Below are positions 8,481 through 17,434 of a stretch of DNA of 64,000 nucleotides, one piece after another; positions within the stretch are counted from its first letter, which is position 1, and every line of letters begins with the position of its first letter. The translations under genes were made by a program, and so were the position numbers. This DNA comes from JADFGZ01 sp965222345 (GTDB taxonomy: Bacteria > Acidobacteriota > Terriglobia > 2-12-FULL-54-10): positions 1,922,001-1,986,000 of the forward strand of contig CBDCTS010000007.1 of the NCBI GenBank assembly GCA_965222345.1, in the 5' to 3' direction. Below the pieces are notes generated by a model. It saw only the letters and a list, made by a program, of their open reading frames with translations. It was not told where the DNA came from and searched no databases.

Positions 8481-9428
8481 ATGCGAGTTGTTTTTGCCGG
8501 ATCGCCCCGCTTCGCTTTGCCGACGCTCGAACGGCTGGCAGCGCAGGGCTACAACATTTTGTCGGTCGTCACGCAGCCGGACCGACCCACCGGGCGGCGG
8601 CAGCAGCTGAAGGCTCCGCCGGTTAAGCAGGCGGCTCGGAAGCTGAGCCTTCCCATCTTTCAGCCGGAAAAAATCAAGAGCGACGCCTCCCGCGAGTATC
8701 TGAAAGACATCCAGCCGGAGGCAGTTGTCGTGGTCGGCTACGGTCAGATCCTGCCGCCCTGGCTGCTGGAGCTGCCTCGCTACGGGTGCATCAATCTGCA
8801 TGCCTCGCTGCTTCCCGCTTACCGGGGCGCGGCTCCCATCCAGTGGGCCATCGTCAGGGGAGAAACCAAAACCGGCGTGACCACAATGCAGATGGACCCA
8901 GGACTCGATACAGGGCCGGTGCTATTGCAGTGGGAGACCCCGATCGGCGCGGAGGAAACTGCGATTGCGCTCAGCGAGCGGCTGAGCATCGCCGGAGCAG
9001 ACCTGGTAATCGAGACTTTGAGCCGGATGGAAAAAGGCACGCTCACCGCACGGCCGCAGGATGACTCGCTGGCAACACGTGCGCCCCTGCTTAAAAAAGA
9101 CGATGGGCGGATCGATTGGAACCTGTCCGCGCCTGAGATCTTCAACCGCGTTCGCGGATTGCTCCCCTGGCCGGGAGTGTTTACCACCTTCCGAGGTAAG
9201 AAGCTTCAGGTTTGGCGGGCCAGACCAAATCCTGCCGGGAGCCTGGACAGCACGGCTCCCTGCGGGCAACTGCTGGCCGAGCGAGACCGCGCATGGGTTG
9301 CGTGCGGAGGCGGCACGAGCCTCGAGCTACTGGAGTTGCAGATGGAAGGCAAACGGCGGGTTGGAGTTGCAGACTTTGTCCACGGCATGCACATATGCAG
9401 TGGAGAACAGTTCCAGGGTTCGGTTTGA
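8481..9428 (+). CDS. fmt: Methionyl-tRNA formyltransferase
   Basis: It formylates initiator methionyl-tRNA with 10-formyltetrahydrofolate. The N-terminal domain shows RVVFAGSPRFALP, the loop INLHASLLPAYRGAAPIQWAI with the catalytic-region His, and DPGLDTGPVL. The C-terminal tRNA-binding domain begins near residue 205 (IDWNLSAPEIFNRVRGLLPWPG). It is 315 residues. Downstream are 150 bases without a gene before the convergent lipoprotein stop. Confidence 0.97.
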   Translation: MRVVFAGSPRFALPTLERLAAQGYNILSVVTQPDRPTGRRQQLKAPPVKQAARKLSLPIFQPEKIKSDASREYLKDIQPEAVVVVGYGQILPPWLLELPRYGCINLHASLLPAYRGAAPIQWAIVRGETKTGVTTMQMDPGLDTGPVLLQWETPIGAEETAIALSERLSIAGADLVIETLSRMEKGTLTARPQDDSLATRAPLLKKDDGRIDWNLSAPEIFNRVRGLLPWPGVFTTFRGKKLQVWRARPNPAGSLDSTAPCGQLLAERDRAWVACGGGTSLELLELQMEGKRRVGVADFVHGMHICSGEQFQGSV

Positions 9429-9578
9429 ATTCATCCCTGCTTGCGCTTTGATCGTCCCGAGCCGAGGTCGCGTCAACAGGAAGCGGGTGCGATCAATAGC
9501 CCTAAACGTCAGAAGACCTGCCGGCTGCGATTCCCAGCGGGGGGAACCGGCCCCAGCAAGGGCGAAAGAAAACGCCCG

Positions 9579-10499
9579 CTATGGGGACGCCTCGGGCGGC
9601 GGGGCAGGACTGGAAGTGTCGAGCACTGCGCCAGGCGGCATCACCATCCGGGATTCATCGAAGGGCTCACGGAACGACCAGTTGCTGATCTCTCGGAACC
9701 CCGACGACGAACCGTCTTTTCTGTAAGAAACCGCCTGGATCGGGACCATCAAACCATCCACCGTTGTGAATTGCTCGTAAACAAGGATTCGCGGCTCGCT
9801 CGCCTCTGCGCGGCCATAGGTGATGGTGAATTCGGTTGCGTGGAGGAGATAGTTGTTGGGGTCTATGTATAAAAGATATGTGTCATCGGGCGTATCTCCT
9901 ACGCCGGGCTCAAAGCTCATCTGCACGGTGATATATTCGGTCGGATCGTTCAGGAGTGTGCCCGTGCCCGGCTCACCGAGGATCACGCCGGGGTCCGCCG
10001 TCAGCCACGGCAGATTCATAAAGTAGTAATTCAGCAGCGCGGCAAACCGTGGAGACTGACGGCGTTCCCAATTCTCGCTCCAGGCTCGCGTGCCGTTCCA
10101 GGCGAGCCTGGCATCGGTTCCGGGAAAGTCATGGTAAGCGCGGCGCGCTCCCTGCTCCACCGTTTCGCGATTCACCGCTCCGGAAGGATGGTTGATGACT
10201 TCGAAGCTGATCGTTGGCGCAGATTGCCACTTCTCCAGTCCCCCGTGCGCTTCAATCATCCGTGCCGCGACCTCCCTCCCAGGATCGGGCGGGGATGCTT
10301 CTTGGGCTGGAGGAGCCGGCGAGGAGCAGCCCAGCAGCGTCAACAATGCAACCAAAACGAATCCCGTCCTGTTCGGCGGCGCGGATGCTATCCTCCTCGT
10401 GTCCAGGTTATTGGCAAACTGATCCGCGAAGCCTTCCAAAGCTTTCCGACAGCCGGCGACACCGAGGCTGCCTGCAACAAAACCTCCCTGATCGTGCAT
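9579..10499 (-). CDS. Unknown outer-membrane lipoprotein
   Basis: The 306-residue product has a hydrophobic stretch VLVALLTLLGC followed by SSPAPPA, a clear lipobox, near residue 58. The mature part starts with a Pro-rich linker and continues with an alternating beta pattern (GLEKWQSAPTISFEV, YLLYIDPNNYLLHATEFTITYG, DGLMVPIQAVSYRKDG), which suggests a LolA/LolB-like half-barrel; that is only a pattern reading. The ATG at 10499 is chosen for the strong AAGGAGG 8 bases upstream. It leaves an unusually long N-region of about 45 residues before the signal core. An AGGAGG inside the ORF near 10394 has no usable start codon behind it. Confidence 0.7.
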   Translation of the reverse strand: MHDQGGFVAGSLGVAGCRKALEGFADQFANNLDTRRIASAPPNRTGFVLVALLTLLGCSSPAPPAQEASPPDPGREVAARMIEAHGGLEKWQSAPTISFEVINHPSGAVNRETVEQGARRAYHDFPGTDARLAWNGTRAWSENWERRQSPRFAALLNYYFMNLPWLTADPGVILGEPGTGTLLNDPTEYITVQMSFEPGVGDTPDDTYLLYIDPNNYLLHATEFTITYGRAEASEPRILVYEQFTTVDGLMVPIQAVSYRKDGSSSGFREISNWSFREPFDESRMVMPPGAVLDTSSPAPPPEASP

Positions 10500-10669
10500 G
10501 GATAATCCTCCTTGAGCGGGGTTGAATTTGCTCACTCCCCCGAAGAGCAGGATGATAAAAGAAAAACCAGATTGCTGAAGGCCCGTTCCCTTGTGCGTCT
10601 GCACACTTGGTCCGCAAACATGCTTTATGCCTGGGGCAAGCCACCTTGTAGCTGCCGGCAGCGGTCCTG

Positions 10670-11770
10670 TTACAGGCTGTTGGCTCGGGCTTGATCGGCC
10701 GTTGGCGGGTCGGCGTAATAGCCGGTGCGGGTGCGTACGGAAAGTTCGCCGTATTTTCTCGGGGCGGAGAGCTTTACTTCCACTCTTCGAAAACTGCCGT
10801 CCTTAACCAAAGCGGTGGGAGTGTAGGCCAGGACATATTGATTGCGAATATCGTCGGCGATGTTGCCGGCGATGGTCTGGACCTCGCCGAGACTTCCGGG
10901 GAAGTAGGTCTTCCCGCCGCTTGCCTTGGAGAGGGCCTCCAGAGCGCGTTTGGTTCGCCGCACCGAGCGGGAACTCTCTCTGCTGAGCAGACCCACCGTG
11001 TAGATGACGACATCGGAGCGCTGCACGGTCTTAACGATCTCCTCCAAGGACAATCGGCTGGCGTTGTCCCCTCCGTCGGTTACGGCCAGCAGGACTTTTT
11101 TGTCCCGGGTTCCTTTCTCATTCAGGTGCTTCAGCGAGGCGTCAATCGCGCTGTAGAGCGCCGTGCCGCCGCGCGCGTCGATCTTTTCCAGACCTTCCTC
11201 CAGCAGCTTGAGATTGTCGGTAAAGTCGGTATCCAGAAACGGCTCGTCGTTGAAGTTCACGATGAAGACTTCATCCAGGGGATGGCTCGACTGGACAAAT
11301 TTCAGAGCCGCCGCGTTGACCCCTTTGCGCTTGTCCCGCATGCTACCGCTGTTGTCCACTAGGATTCCCACCGAAACGGGGGTGTCCTCCTGCTTGAAGA
11401 CCTTCAGTTGCTGTTCGACCTTGTTTTCATAAACCTTGAAGTGATTCTGCGTCAGCTCAGTCACCGGCTTGCCCTGCTTGTCGAGCACGGTAGCGTGCAA
11501 CACCACCAGGTCCGTTTCCACGTGCAGACGGAACCCTTCCTGCAGGTTGGCAGTATTCTGGGAGGCCGGAACCGAAATAGAGGGTTTTTCCTCTCGTGTG
11601 TTGTCCTTGTTGCCGGAAAGAGCCGCATTGCTCTGCGGCTGCTGTCCTTGCGCCAAGAGTGCAGGCGGCAACAGAAACAGAAGGGCGCAAAGCGGGGAAA
11701 GGGCATATCGGGCGTACCCCGGAGACAAGAACCGGGCGGGCGTTAGGTAAACTCTACTGAAGCGGCGCAT
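10670..11770 (-). CDS. Secreted VWFA-related Acidobacterial domain protein
   Basis: The start chosen is the ATG at 11770, giving 366 residues with a signal peptide (LCALLFLLPPALLAQG). The mature part has the VWFA core with the metal-ion site DNSGSM (DxSxS), a second metal-site region ARGGTALYSAI and VTDGGDN. It ends with the domain's typical tail FRRVEVKLSAPRKYGELSVRTRTGYYA. The N-terminal piece LHVETDLVVLHATVLDKQG is the conserved start of the TIGR03436-type family, so far seen mainly in Acidobacteriota. Function is unknown; metal-dependent protein binding at the cell surface is likely. It overlaps the end of the upstream paralogue by 17 bases, so the pair is probably translationally coupled. 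Confidence 0.88.
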   Translation of the reverse strand: MRRFSRVYLTPARFLSPGYARYALSPLCALLFLLPPALLAQGQQPQSNAALSGNKDNTREEKPSISVPASQNTANLQEGFRLHVETDLVVLHATVLDKQGKPVTELTQNHFKVYENKVEQQLKVFKQEDTPVSVGILVDNSGSMRDKRKGVNAAALKFVQSSHPLDEVFIVNFNDEPFLDTDFTDNLKLLEEGLEKIDARGGTALYSAIDASLKHLNEKGTRDKKVLLAVTDGGDNASRLSLEEIVKTVQRSDVVIYTVGLLSRESSRSVRRTKRALEALSKASGGKTYFPGSLGEVQTIAGNIADDIRNQYVLAYTPTALVKDGSFRRVEVKLSAPRKYGELSVRTRTGYYADPPTADQARANSL

Positions 11771-12698
11771 AATATCCAGCCTTGTTATAGAGGTGAAGCG
11801 GAGGCAGTCCTCTGGGGGGTTGCAATTTGACCTGGATTCTCCGCCACTTCCCATCCCGCTTTGCATTGGTGGGGGAGTATCCGATGACGTAGAGGTTGCG
11901 CAACTCCCGGCCGATTTTGCGCGCGATGTCCGGCAAGTCATTCAGGTTCTCCACCGGAAACTGCCGTCCGCCGGTCATCTCCGCTATTTCGGTCAGCAGC
12001 GAAGGGCCAGCCAGCTCTTCCGGTGTGCGGCTGCGGTTGGAATAGGGCTCATAGATTCCCACGGCGTAGATCTGCACGTCGGCTTCCCGCACCACGCGCT
12101 TGATGTCCCGCTCGGTATAACGGCTGTGATTGTCGCCGCCGTCGGAGATGACGAGCAGTACTTTTCGGGAATGGCGGGCTTTGCGCATTTCATTCAGGCC
12201 CAGATAGATGGCGTCGAGCAAGGCAGTGCGGCCCTTGGCCTCGGTAAAGCCCAGCTTGCTTTGGAGCAAATCCGCATCCGGGGTAAAATCGACAACGTGG
12301 TGGGGCCGGTCGTTGAAGTCAATCAAGAAAAATTCGTCTTGGGGATTCGAGGTGCGAAAGAACTGTTGTACCGCCATCCGCGCCTTGTCCATTTTGCCGG
12401 ACATGCTTCCGCTGGCGTCAAAGAGCAGGCCAATGGATATGGGAACGTCCTCGTTGGAAAAGTGCAGAACGTTTTGCTTCTTCTTGTCCTCGAAAATTTG
12501 GAAGTGTTCCTTTCCGAGGCCGGTGACGAAGCGGTTGTAGGGATCAATGACGCTAACGTTGACCAGAACCAGCTCCACATCTACGCGAATGGGCCGCTGC
12601 CCGGTCGTGTCGCCGTTTGTCTGGGAGCGGAGGGTGCTGCCGAAAAGCACCACGAGGATGAATACCGCTGCCCAGCTTATCTTGCGGTTTCGTATCAT
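11754..12698 (-). CDS. Secreted VWFA-related Acidobacterial domain protein (paralogue)
   Basis: This 314-residue protein has a signal peptide (AAVFILVVLFGSTLRS) and the same family layout as its neighbour: VDVELVLVNVSVIDPYNR, the metal site DASGSM, KGRTALLDAI, VISDGGDN, and the tail WRRIQVKLQPPRGLPPLHLYNKAGYYA. The two paralogues probably came from a tandem duplication and differ in the linker between signal and domain. It is the first gene of the pair. The region upstream separates it from the divergent pyrG. Confidence 0.88.
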   Translation of the reverse strand: MIRNRKISWAAVFILVVLFGSTLRSQTNGDTTGQRPIRVDVELVLVNVSVIDPYNRFVTGLGKEHFQIFEDKKKQNVLHFSNEDVPISIGLLFDASGSMSGKMDKARMAVQQFFRTSNPQDEFFLIDFNDRPHHVVDFTPDADLLQSKLGFTEAKGRTALLDAIYLGLNEMRKARHSRKVLLVISDGGDNHSRYTERDIKRVVREADVQIYAVGIYEPYSNRSRTPEELAGPSLLTEIAEMTGGRQFPVENLNDLPDIARKIGRELRNLYVIGYSPTNAKRDGKWRRIQVKLQPPRGLPPLHLYNKAGYYAPLQ

Positions 12699-13019
12699 CG
12701 TAAACCTCGAAGGAGAGCGCCAGTATTCCGAGCCTCATCATAACATCAGGCCTGGAGGGCTGACAACCGGTGACGGTTCTACTATAGAATAACTCGCTGT
12801 GGTAAAATAGCTTTTTTTTCTTCCCGACGGGCTCGCGGCCCCGTGGGAGGACCCCTGACGGGAATGGCATCAAGGGCTTTCCTGGATCTTCAGGCTTATT
12901 CACCGCGCTTGTTTGGAAATGTCCGCTTCGTTTGAACGCTCGGATCGCGCTGAGGCCGACTGGTCCACCGGCCGGTGGACTGCCTTGAAATGATAGCTTA
13001 CTTCGTTTGAGGAGGTAGG
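12699..13019. other. Divergent intergenic region, VWFA pair / pyrG
   Basis: These 321 bases hold no credible gene. Toward pyrG there is an extended -10 (see 12800-12808). A GGAGG lies just ahead of the pyrG ATG. A small minus-strand ORF here (12553-12903) overlaps the VWFA gene in another frame and I do not believe it. Confidence 0.5.
12800..12808 (+). promoter_or_regulatory. Candidate extended -10 promoter for pyrG
   Basis: TGGTAAAAT matches the TGnTATAAT extended -10 pattern with one mismatch. It is followed by a T-rich stretch and lies about 210 bases before the pyrG start. No good -35 box is visible 17 bases upstream. Confidence 0.3.
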
Positions 13020-14705
13020 ATGACCCCCAAGTACATATTTGTAACGGGAGGGGTCGTCTCCTCGCTCGGCAAAGGACTGGCGGCCGCCTCGGTAGGCTAC
13101 CTGCTGGAGAGCCGGGGCCTGCGGGTAACTTTGCAAAAGTTTGATCCGTACTTGAACGTCGATCCCGGCACCATGAGCCCCTTCCAGCACGGCGAAGTGT
13201 ACGTCACCGATGACGGCGCTGAAACGGACCTCGACCTGGGCCACTACAGACGGTTCACCCACGCCCACCTGACGCACGACCACAACTGGACCACCGGACG
13301 CATCTATGAATCCATCATTACGAAAGAACGGCGGGGGGATTACCTGGGAAAAACTGTCCAGGTGATTCCTCATGTGACGAACGAAATCAAATCCGCAATC
13401 CTGAAGGTCTCTCAGGACGTGGACGTGGTCATCGTAGAGATCGGCGGGACCGTCGGCGACATCGAATCGCTGCCCTTCCTGGAAGCTATCCGCCAGATGC
13501 GCCAGGAACTGGGGCGCAACAATACCGTGTTCCTTCACCTCACGCTGGTGCCCTTTATCCAGGCCGCGGGAGAACTGAAGACCAAACCCACCCAGCACAG
13601 CGTCAAACAGTTGCTGGAGATCGGAATTCAGCCCGATATCCTGGTGTGCCGCACGGACCGCACCCTGCTCCCGGACCTGAAGGCCAAGATATCCCTGTTC
13701 TGCAACGTGCCGAAAGAAGCCGTCATCACGGCCAGGGACGTGGGCTCGATCTACGAAGTCCCTTCGGCGTTGGGCCGCGAGGGGCTGGACGAAATCATCC
13801 TGCGGTACCTGGAACTTCCGGCCGGAGATCGGAAGATGAAGCAGTGGGAAGACATGGTCCTCCGCCTGCGCAATCCATCCGATGTGGTTTCCATCGGGGT
13901 CGTCGGCAAGTACGTAGAGTTTGAAGAGTCTTACAAGAGTCTCAAGGAGGCGCTGGTACACGGCGCTCTGGCCCACGGCCTCGGTGTCAATATCCGCTGG
14001 ATTGAGGCCGAAGGGATGGAGGCAAAAGACCCGAGCCTGCAACTGGAAGACCTGGACGGCGTGCTGGTGCCGGGAGGTTTTGGAACCCGGGGCGTAGAGG
14101 GAATGATCCGGGCAATTCAGTACGCGCGGGAGGCCCTGATTCCCTTCTTCGGTATTTGTCTCGGTATGCAATGTGCCGTCATCGAGTTAGCCCGCAACGC
14201 CTGCGGGCTGGAAGGCGCCGACAGCTCGGAGTTTGACCCGGCCACGCCGCACCGCGTCATCTACAAGCTGCGGGAGCTGCGCGGGGTGGACGAGCTGGGA
14301 GGCACAATGCGTCTGGGCGCATGGAAGTGCCGGCTCACCCCCGGAAGCTTGGCGCACAAGGCCTATGGGTCGTTGGAGATCTCGGAACGCCACCGGCACC
14401 GCTATGAGTTCAACCGCGAATATGAGCAGACGCTTGTGGCTCATGGGTTGAGCTTCTCCGGCGCCACGCCGGACAACACCTATGTCGAGATTGTGGAGCT
14501 TCCCGGTCACCCTTGGTTTCTCGGCTGCCAATTTCATCCGGAGTTCAAATCGAAGCCGCTGGAGCCGCATCCCTTGTTCCGGGAGTTCGTAGGAGCCGCC
14601 TACCGCCGCCGCCAGAGCCGTCTGCAAGAGGAGCCGGAAAAAGCTCCGACGGAAACGGTCCCGGCCGGAGGGGAGTCAGTTTCCGCCCACGCCTCCAAAC
14701 AATGA
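13020..14705 (+). CDS. pyrG: CTP synthase
   Basis: It makes CTP from UTP, ATP and glutamine. The N-terminal synthetase domain opens with KYIFVTGGVVSSLGKG and holds the VEIGGTVGDIES motif. The C-terminal class I glutaminase domain has PFFGICLGMQ with the nucleophile Cys near residue 380 and CQFHPEFKS with the catalytic His near 505. It is 561 residues, slightly long because of a polar tail. It leads a cluster with kdsA, kdsD and kdsC, which fits because CTP is the co-substrate for activating Kdo to CMP-Kdo. Confidence 0.98.
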   Translation: MTPKYIFVTGGVVSSLGKGLAAASVGYLLESRGLRVTLQKFDPYLNVDPGTMSPFQHGEVYVTDDGAETDLDLGHYRRFTHAHLTHDHNWTTGRIYESIITKERRGDYLGKTVQVIPHVTNEIKSAILKVSQDVDVVIVEIGGTVGDIESLPFLEAIRQMRQELGRNNTVFLHLTLVPFIQAAGELKTKPTQHSVKQLLEIGIQPDILVCRTDRTLLPDLKAKISLFCNVPKEAVITARDVGSIYEVPSALGREGLDEIILRYLELPAGDRKMKQWEDMVLRLRNPSDVVSIGVVGKYVEFEESYKSLKEALVHGALAHGLGVNIRWIEAEGMEAKDPSLQLEDLDGVLVPGGFGTRGVEGMIRAIQYAREALIPFFGICLGMQCAVIELARNACGLEGADSSEFDPATPHRVIYKLRELRGVDELGGTMRLGAWKCRLTPGSLAHKAYGSLEISERHRHRYEFNREYEQTLVAHGLSFSGATPDNTYVEIVELPGHPWFLGCQFHPEFKSKPLEPHPLFREFVGAAYRRRQSRLQEEPEKAPTETVPAGGESVSAHASKQ

Positions 14706-14745
14706 AGGGGACGGGCACGGGAGCAACCCTGGCGGGCCAGATCGC

Positions 14746-15579
14746 ATGAGCGAGTACCAACCCATCTCCGTGGGGGGCGTTCCGGCAGGGGGGGGCGCTC
14801 CCCTGTTCCTGATTGCAGGTCCTTGCGTCATCGAGAGCAATGAGCACGTGCTGCGCATGGCGGGTGCCATCTCGAGGATCACCCGTCGCCTGAAACTTCC
14901 CCTGATCTTTAAAAGCTCCTTTGACAAAGCCAACCGGACCAGCCTGCAGTCCTATCGCGGGCCGGGCCTGGAGAAAGGCCTCGAAGCCCTCCGGCGCGTG
15001 AAGCAGGAGACCGGCCTCCCCCTGCTGACCGATGTCCATGAGGTTTCCCAAATTGAGGCCGTGGCCGGGGTCTGCGACGTCATCCAGATTCCCGCATTCC
15101 TTTCCCGGCAGACCGACCTGCTGGTTGCCGCCGGACGCAGTGGAGCCACGGTGAATCTCAAGAAGGGACAGTTTGTCTCGCCGCAGGAGGCGCGGCACGG
15201 CGTAGAAAAGATACGCAGCACGGGCAACGAGCGGATTCTCGTCACCGAGCGCGGTTCTTCGTTCGGCTATAATAACCTAGTGGTGGATATGCGTTCGCTA
15301 CCCATTCTGCGGGGTTTCGGCTGCCCGGTGGTGCTTGATGTTACCCACAGCGTTCAGTTGCCGGGCGGGGCGGGCACGGCGAGCGGCGGCCAGCCGGAGT
15401 TTATTGAACCGCTGGCCCGCGCCGGCGTGGGAGCGGGCGTGGACGGAATCTTCATGGAAGTTCACGACAATCCTCCGGCGGCGCTTTCCGACGGTGCCAA
15501 CGCTTTGCCGCTTTCCCAGCTAGAGCGCTTGCTGGAGCGACTACTGGAGATGGACCGCGTAGTACGGCCTTGGTTGTAA
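14746..15579 (+). CDS. kdsA: 3-deoxy-8-phosphooctulonate (Kdo8P) synthase
   Basis: It condenses phosphoenolpyruvate with arabinose 5-phosphate to give Kdo 8-phosphate for lipopolysaccharide. Family marks are LFLIAGPCVIESNE near residue 20, FKSSFDKANRTS, LTDVHE, IQIPAFLSRQTDLL, NLKKGQF and the late DVTHSVQLPGG. It is 277 residues, normal length. It starts 40 bases after pyrG. Its stop directly abuts the 12-bp repeat tract. Confidence 0.97.
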   Translation: MSEYQPISVGGVPAGGGAPLFLIAGPCVIESNEHVLRMAGAISRITRRLKLPLIFKSSFDKANRTSLQSYRGPGLEKGLEALRRVKQETGLPLLTDVHEVSQIEAVAGVCDVIQIPAFLSRQTDLLVAAGRSGATVNLKKGQFVSPQEARHGVEKIRSTGNERILVTERGSSFGYNNLVVDMRSLPILRGFGCPVVLDVTHSVQLPGGAGTASGGQPEFIEPLARAGVGAGVDGIFMEVHDNPPAALSDGANALPLSQLERLLERLLEMDRVVRPWL

Positions 15580-15722
15580 AGATGGCTGTGAATATTGTCT
15601 TAAAGATAGTTGCAATAGTAGTCGGATAAACAATTGTGACAATGGTTGTGTAGATGGACGTGAAGATGTCCGGTAAGATTGTTGTGAGAATGGCTGCGAG
15701 AATGATCGCGAAATGGCTGTAA
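15579..15722 (+). repeat. Degenerate 12-bp tandem repeat between kdsA and kdsD
   Basis: From 15579 to 15710 the sequence can be written as eleven consecutive 12-base units close to AAGATGGTTGTG (for example 15579 AAGATGGCTGTG, 15639 ACAATGGTTGTG, 15651 TAGATGGACGTG, 15675 AAGATTGTTGTG, 15687 AGAATGGCTGCG). A twelfth unit, AAATGGCTGTAA at 15711, is shifted by one base and supplies the ATG of kdsD. Because 12 is a multiple of three, the ATGs of the regular units share a frame. Stops at 15627 and 15651 break it into two very short hydrophobic or basic peptides. Confidence 0.75.
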
Positions 15723-16777
15723 GGAAGACAAAGCGTAACTCCATCGGCAAGCGGACGGTTCAGCCGGGCCGGGCGGGGAATTCCGTTCAATCGCTGCAGC
15801 CGGTTCCGTCCGACGCCGCTGTGCTCGGCACCGCCCGCAAGGTGCTCGAGACCGAGGCCCGGGCGGTGGCCGCGCTGGTCGAGCGCCTGGACAGCAGTTT
15901 TGAGCGGGCCGTGGAGTTGCTCTCCGGAATCAGCGGCCGTGTCATCGTCACCGGAATGGGCAAGTCCGGCCTGGTGGCTAAGAAGATCGCGGCCACGTTT
16001 TCCAGCACCGGCACACCCTCCTTTTTTCTCCATCCCGCCGAAGCCATCCACGGGGACCTGGGCATGATGGTCCGGGGCGATGCCGTGGTGGCGCTTTCCT
16101 ACAGCGGAGAGACCGAAGAACTCGTTCGGCTGCTGGAGCGCATCAAGCGACTGGGCATTCCCTTGATCAGCATGACCGGCAACCCGGAATCCACGCTGGC
16201 CCGCGCCAGCGACGTGATACTCGACGTCAGTATTGAAAAAGAAGCCTGCCTGCTGAACCTGGCTCCGACGGCCAGCACGACGGCCTCGCTCGCCATGGGG
16301 GATGCTCTGGCTGTGGTGATGCTCGAACGGAAGGGTTTTCAGGAGGAGGATTTCGCCGCACTCCATCCGGGCGGGGTGCTGGGGCGCAAGCTGAAGCGCG
16401 TGGAACACCTGATGCATCAGGGAGAGGAAGTCCCTGTCGTGCGGCCTGAAGATCTGTTATCGAAGGCAGTCGAGGAGATGTCGCGCAAAGGATTCGGCAT
16501 GACCACGGTAGTCGAGGAAGGACAGAAGCTCGTGGGCGTCATCTCCGACGGAGACCTCCGGCGGCTGCTCCGATCCAAGGAAAACTTGATGACTACTGCG
16601 ACAGTCGGTGAGTGCATGACGCGCAATCCGCTGACGATTGGCCGCCGGGAGCTAGCCGTGCGCGGCCTGAACCTGATGGAATCTCGAAGATATACCTTTC
16701 TCCCCGTCATAGATGAACAAGAGCGTCTCGAGGGCCTGCTCCACCTCCATGATCTGTGGACCACGCAGATGTTCTGA
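15713..16777 (+). CDS. kdsD: Arabinose-5-phosphate isomerase (KdsD/KpsF)
   Basis: It interconverts ribulose 5-phosphate and arabinose 5-phosphate, feeding KdsA. The SIS domain spans about residues 55-190 (RVIVTGMGKSGLVAKKIAATFSSTGTPS is its start, then ALSYSGETEEL). The CBS pair covers about 230-354 (ending RYTFLPVIDEQERLEGLLHLHDLW). It is 354 residues, about 25 longer than usual because of a basic N-terminus (MAVRKTKRNSIGKR) whose first codons come from the upstream repeat. The true start could be a little later. Confidence 0.95.
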   Translation: MAVRKTKRNSIGKRTVQPGRAGNSVQSLQPVPSDAAVLGTARKVLETEARAVAALVERLDSSFERAVELLSGISGRVIVTGMGKSGLVAKKIAATFSSTGTPSFFLHPAEAIHGDLGMMVRGDAVVALSYSGETEELVRLLERIKRLGIPLISMTGNPESTLARASDVILDVSIEKEACLLNLAPTASTTASLAMGDALAVVMLERKGFQEEDFAALHPGGVLGRKLKRVEHLMHQGEEVPVVRPEDLLSKAVEEMSRKGFGMTTVVEEGQKLVGVISDGDLRRLLRSKENLMTTATVGECMTRNPLTIGRRELAVRGLNLMESRRYTFLPVIDEQERLEGLLHLHDLWTTQMF

Positions 16778-16796
16778 CTCTCGTCTTCTGTAAACT

Positions 16797-17363
16797 ATGA
16801 GCGACGCCTATCGCAGCCCTTATCGCAGCGCAGACGCCACCGAGCGCGCCCGCCGCGTCGAGTTGATCCTGATGGACGTGGACGGCGTGATGACCGACGG
16901 ACGCATCGTTCTGATTCCCAATCAGCAGGCCGAGCCCCAAGAGGTAAAAATGTTTGACGTGGGCGACGGCGTGGGCATTACGTTTGTGCACCGTGTAGGC
17001 CTGCGGACGGGAATCATCACGGGACGGTGCTCGGAGAGCGTCACGGCGCGGGCCAAAGAATTAGGCATGGAGATTGTTGAGCAGGGAACTTGGAACAAAC
17101 TCGAAACCTACGAAAAGGTCCGCGCGGCGGTGAAGCTGGAGGGCAGCCAGATCGCTTATATCGGCGACGACTTGCAGGACCTGCCCGTTCTGCGCCGTGT
17201 GGGCTTCGCCGTAGGGCCTGCCAACGCCCAGCCGGAGGTGAAAGAGGTTTGCCACATGATTACCCGGCAGGAAGGCGGCCGGGGCGCGGTGCGTGAGGCG
17301 CTCGACTTCATCCTCCGTGCTCAGGGCAAATGGGACAAGATCATGGATCGGTATCGGGCGTGA
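16797..17363 (+). CDS. kdsC: 3-deoxy-8-phosphooctulonate 8-phosphatase
   Basis: It removes the phosphate from Kdo 8-phosphate, completing free Kdo. It is a small HAD phosphatase of the C0 type: the nucleophile motif is LILMDVDGVMTDGRI (Asp near residue 25 and 27), then GIITGR, then AYIGDDLQDLPVLRRVG near residue 120. It is 188 residues, matching KdsC. It starts 19 bases after kdsD and ends the pyrG-kdsADC cluster. Convergent cox-like genes follow 71 bases later. Confidence 0.95.
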   Translation: MSDAYRSPYRSADATERARRVELILMDVDGVMTDGRIVLIPNQQAEPQEVKMFDVGDGVGITFVHRVGLRTGIITGRCSESVTARAKELGMEIVEQGTWNKLETYEKVRAAVKLEGSQIAYIGDDLQDLPVLRRVGFAVGPANAQPEVKEVCHMITRQEGGRGAVREALDFILRAQGKWDKIMDRYRA

Positions 17364-17434
17364 ATCGAAAGTATCTGATAGTCATCACGCCAAATCGGCA
17401 GTTCCAATTTGCCGTGGGTTTTCACACGAGGCCT

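Noticed and set aside
9061..9726. 221-codon plus-strand ORF overlapping the end of fmt
   Set aside because: It overlaps fmt and the convergent lipoprotein gene in other frames and has no protein-like features.
10394..10410. AGGAGG inside the lipoprotein gene as an alternative ribosome site
   Set aside because: No ATG, GTG or TTG follows at a usable distance in frame; the AAGGAGG before 10499 explains the start.
15452..16417. 321-codon minus-strand ORF with a repetitive hydrophobic stretch over the 12-bp repeat
   Set aside because: The hydrophobic pattern is simply the repeat read in reverse; the rest is antisense to kdsD.
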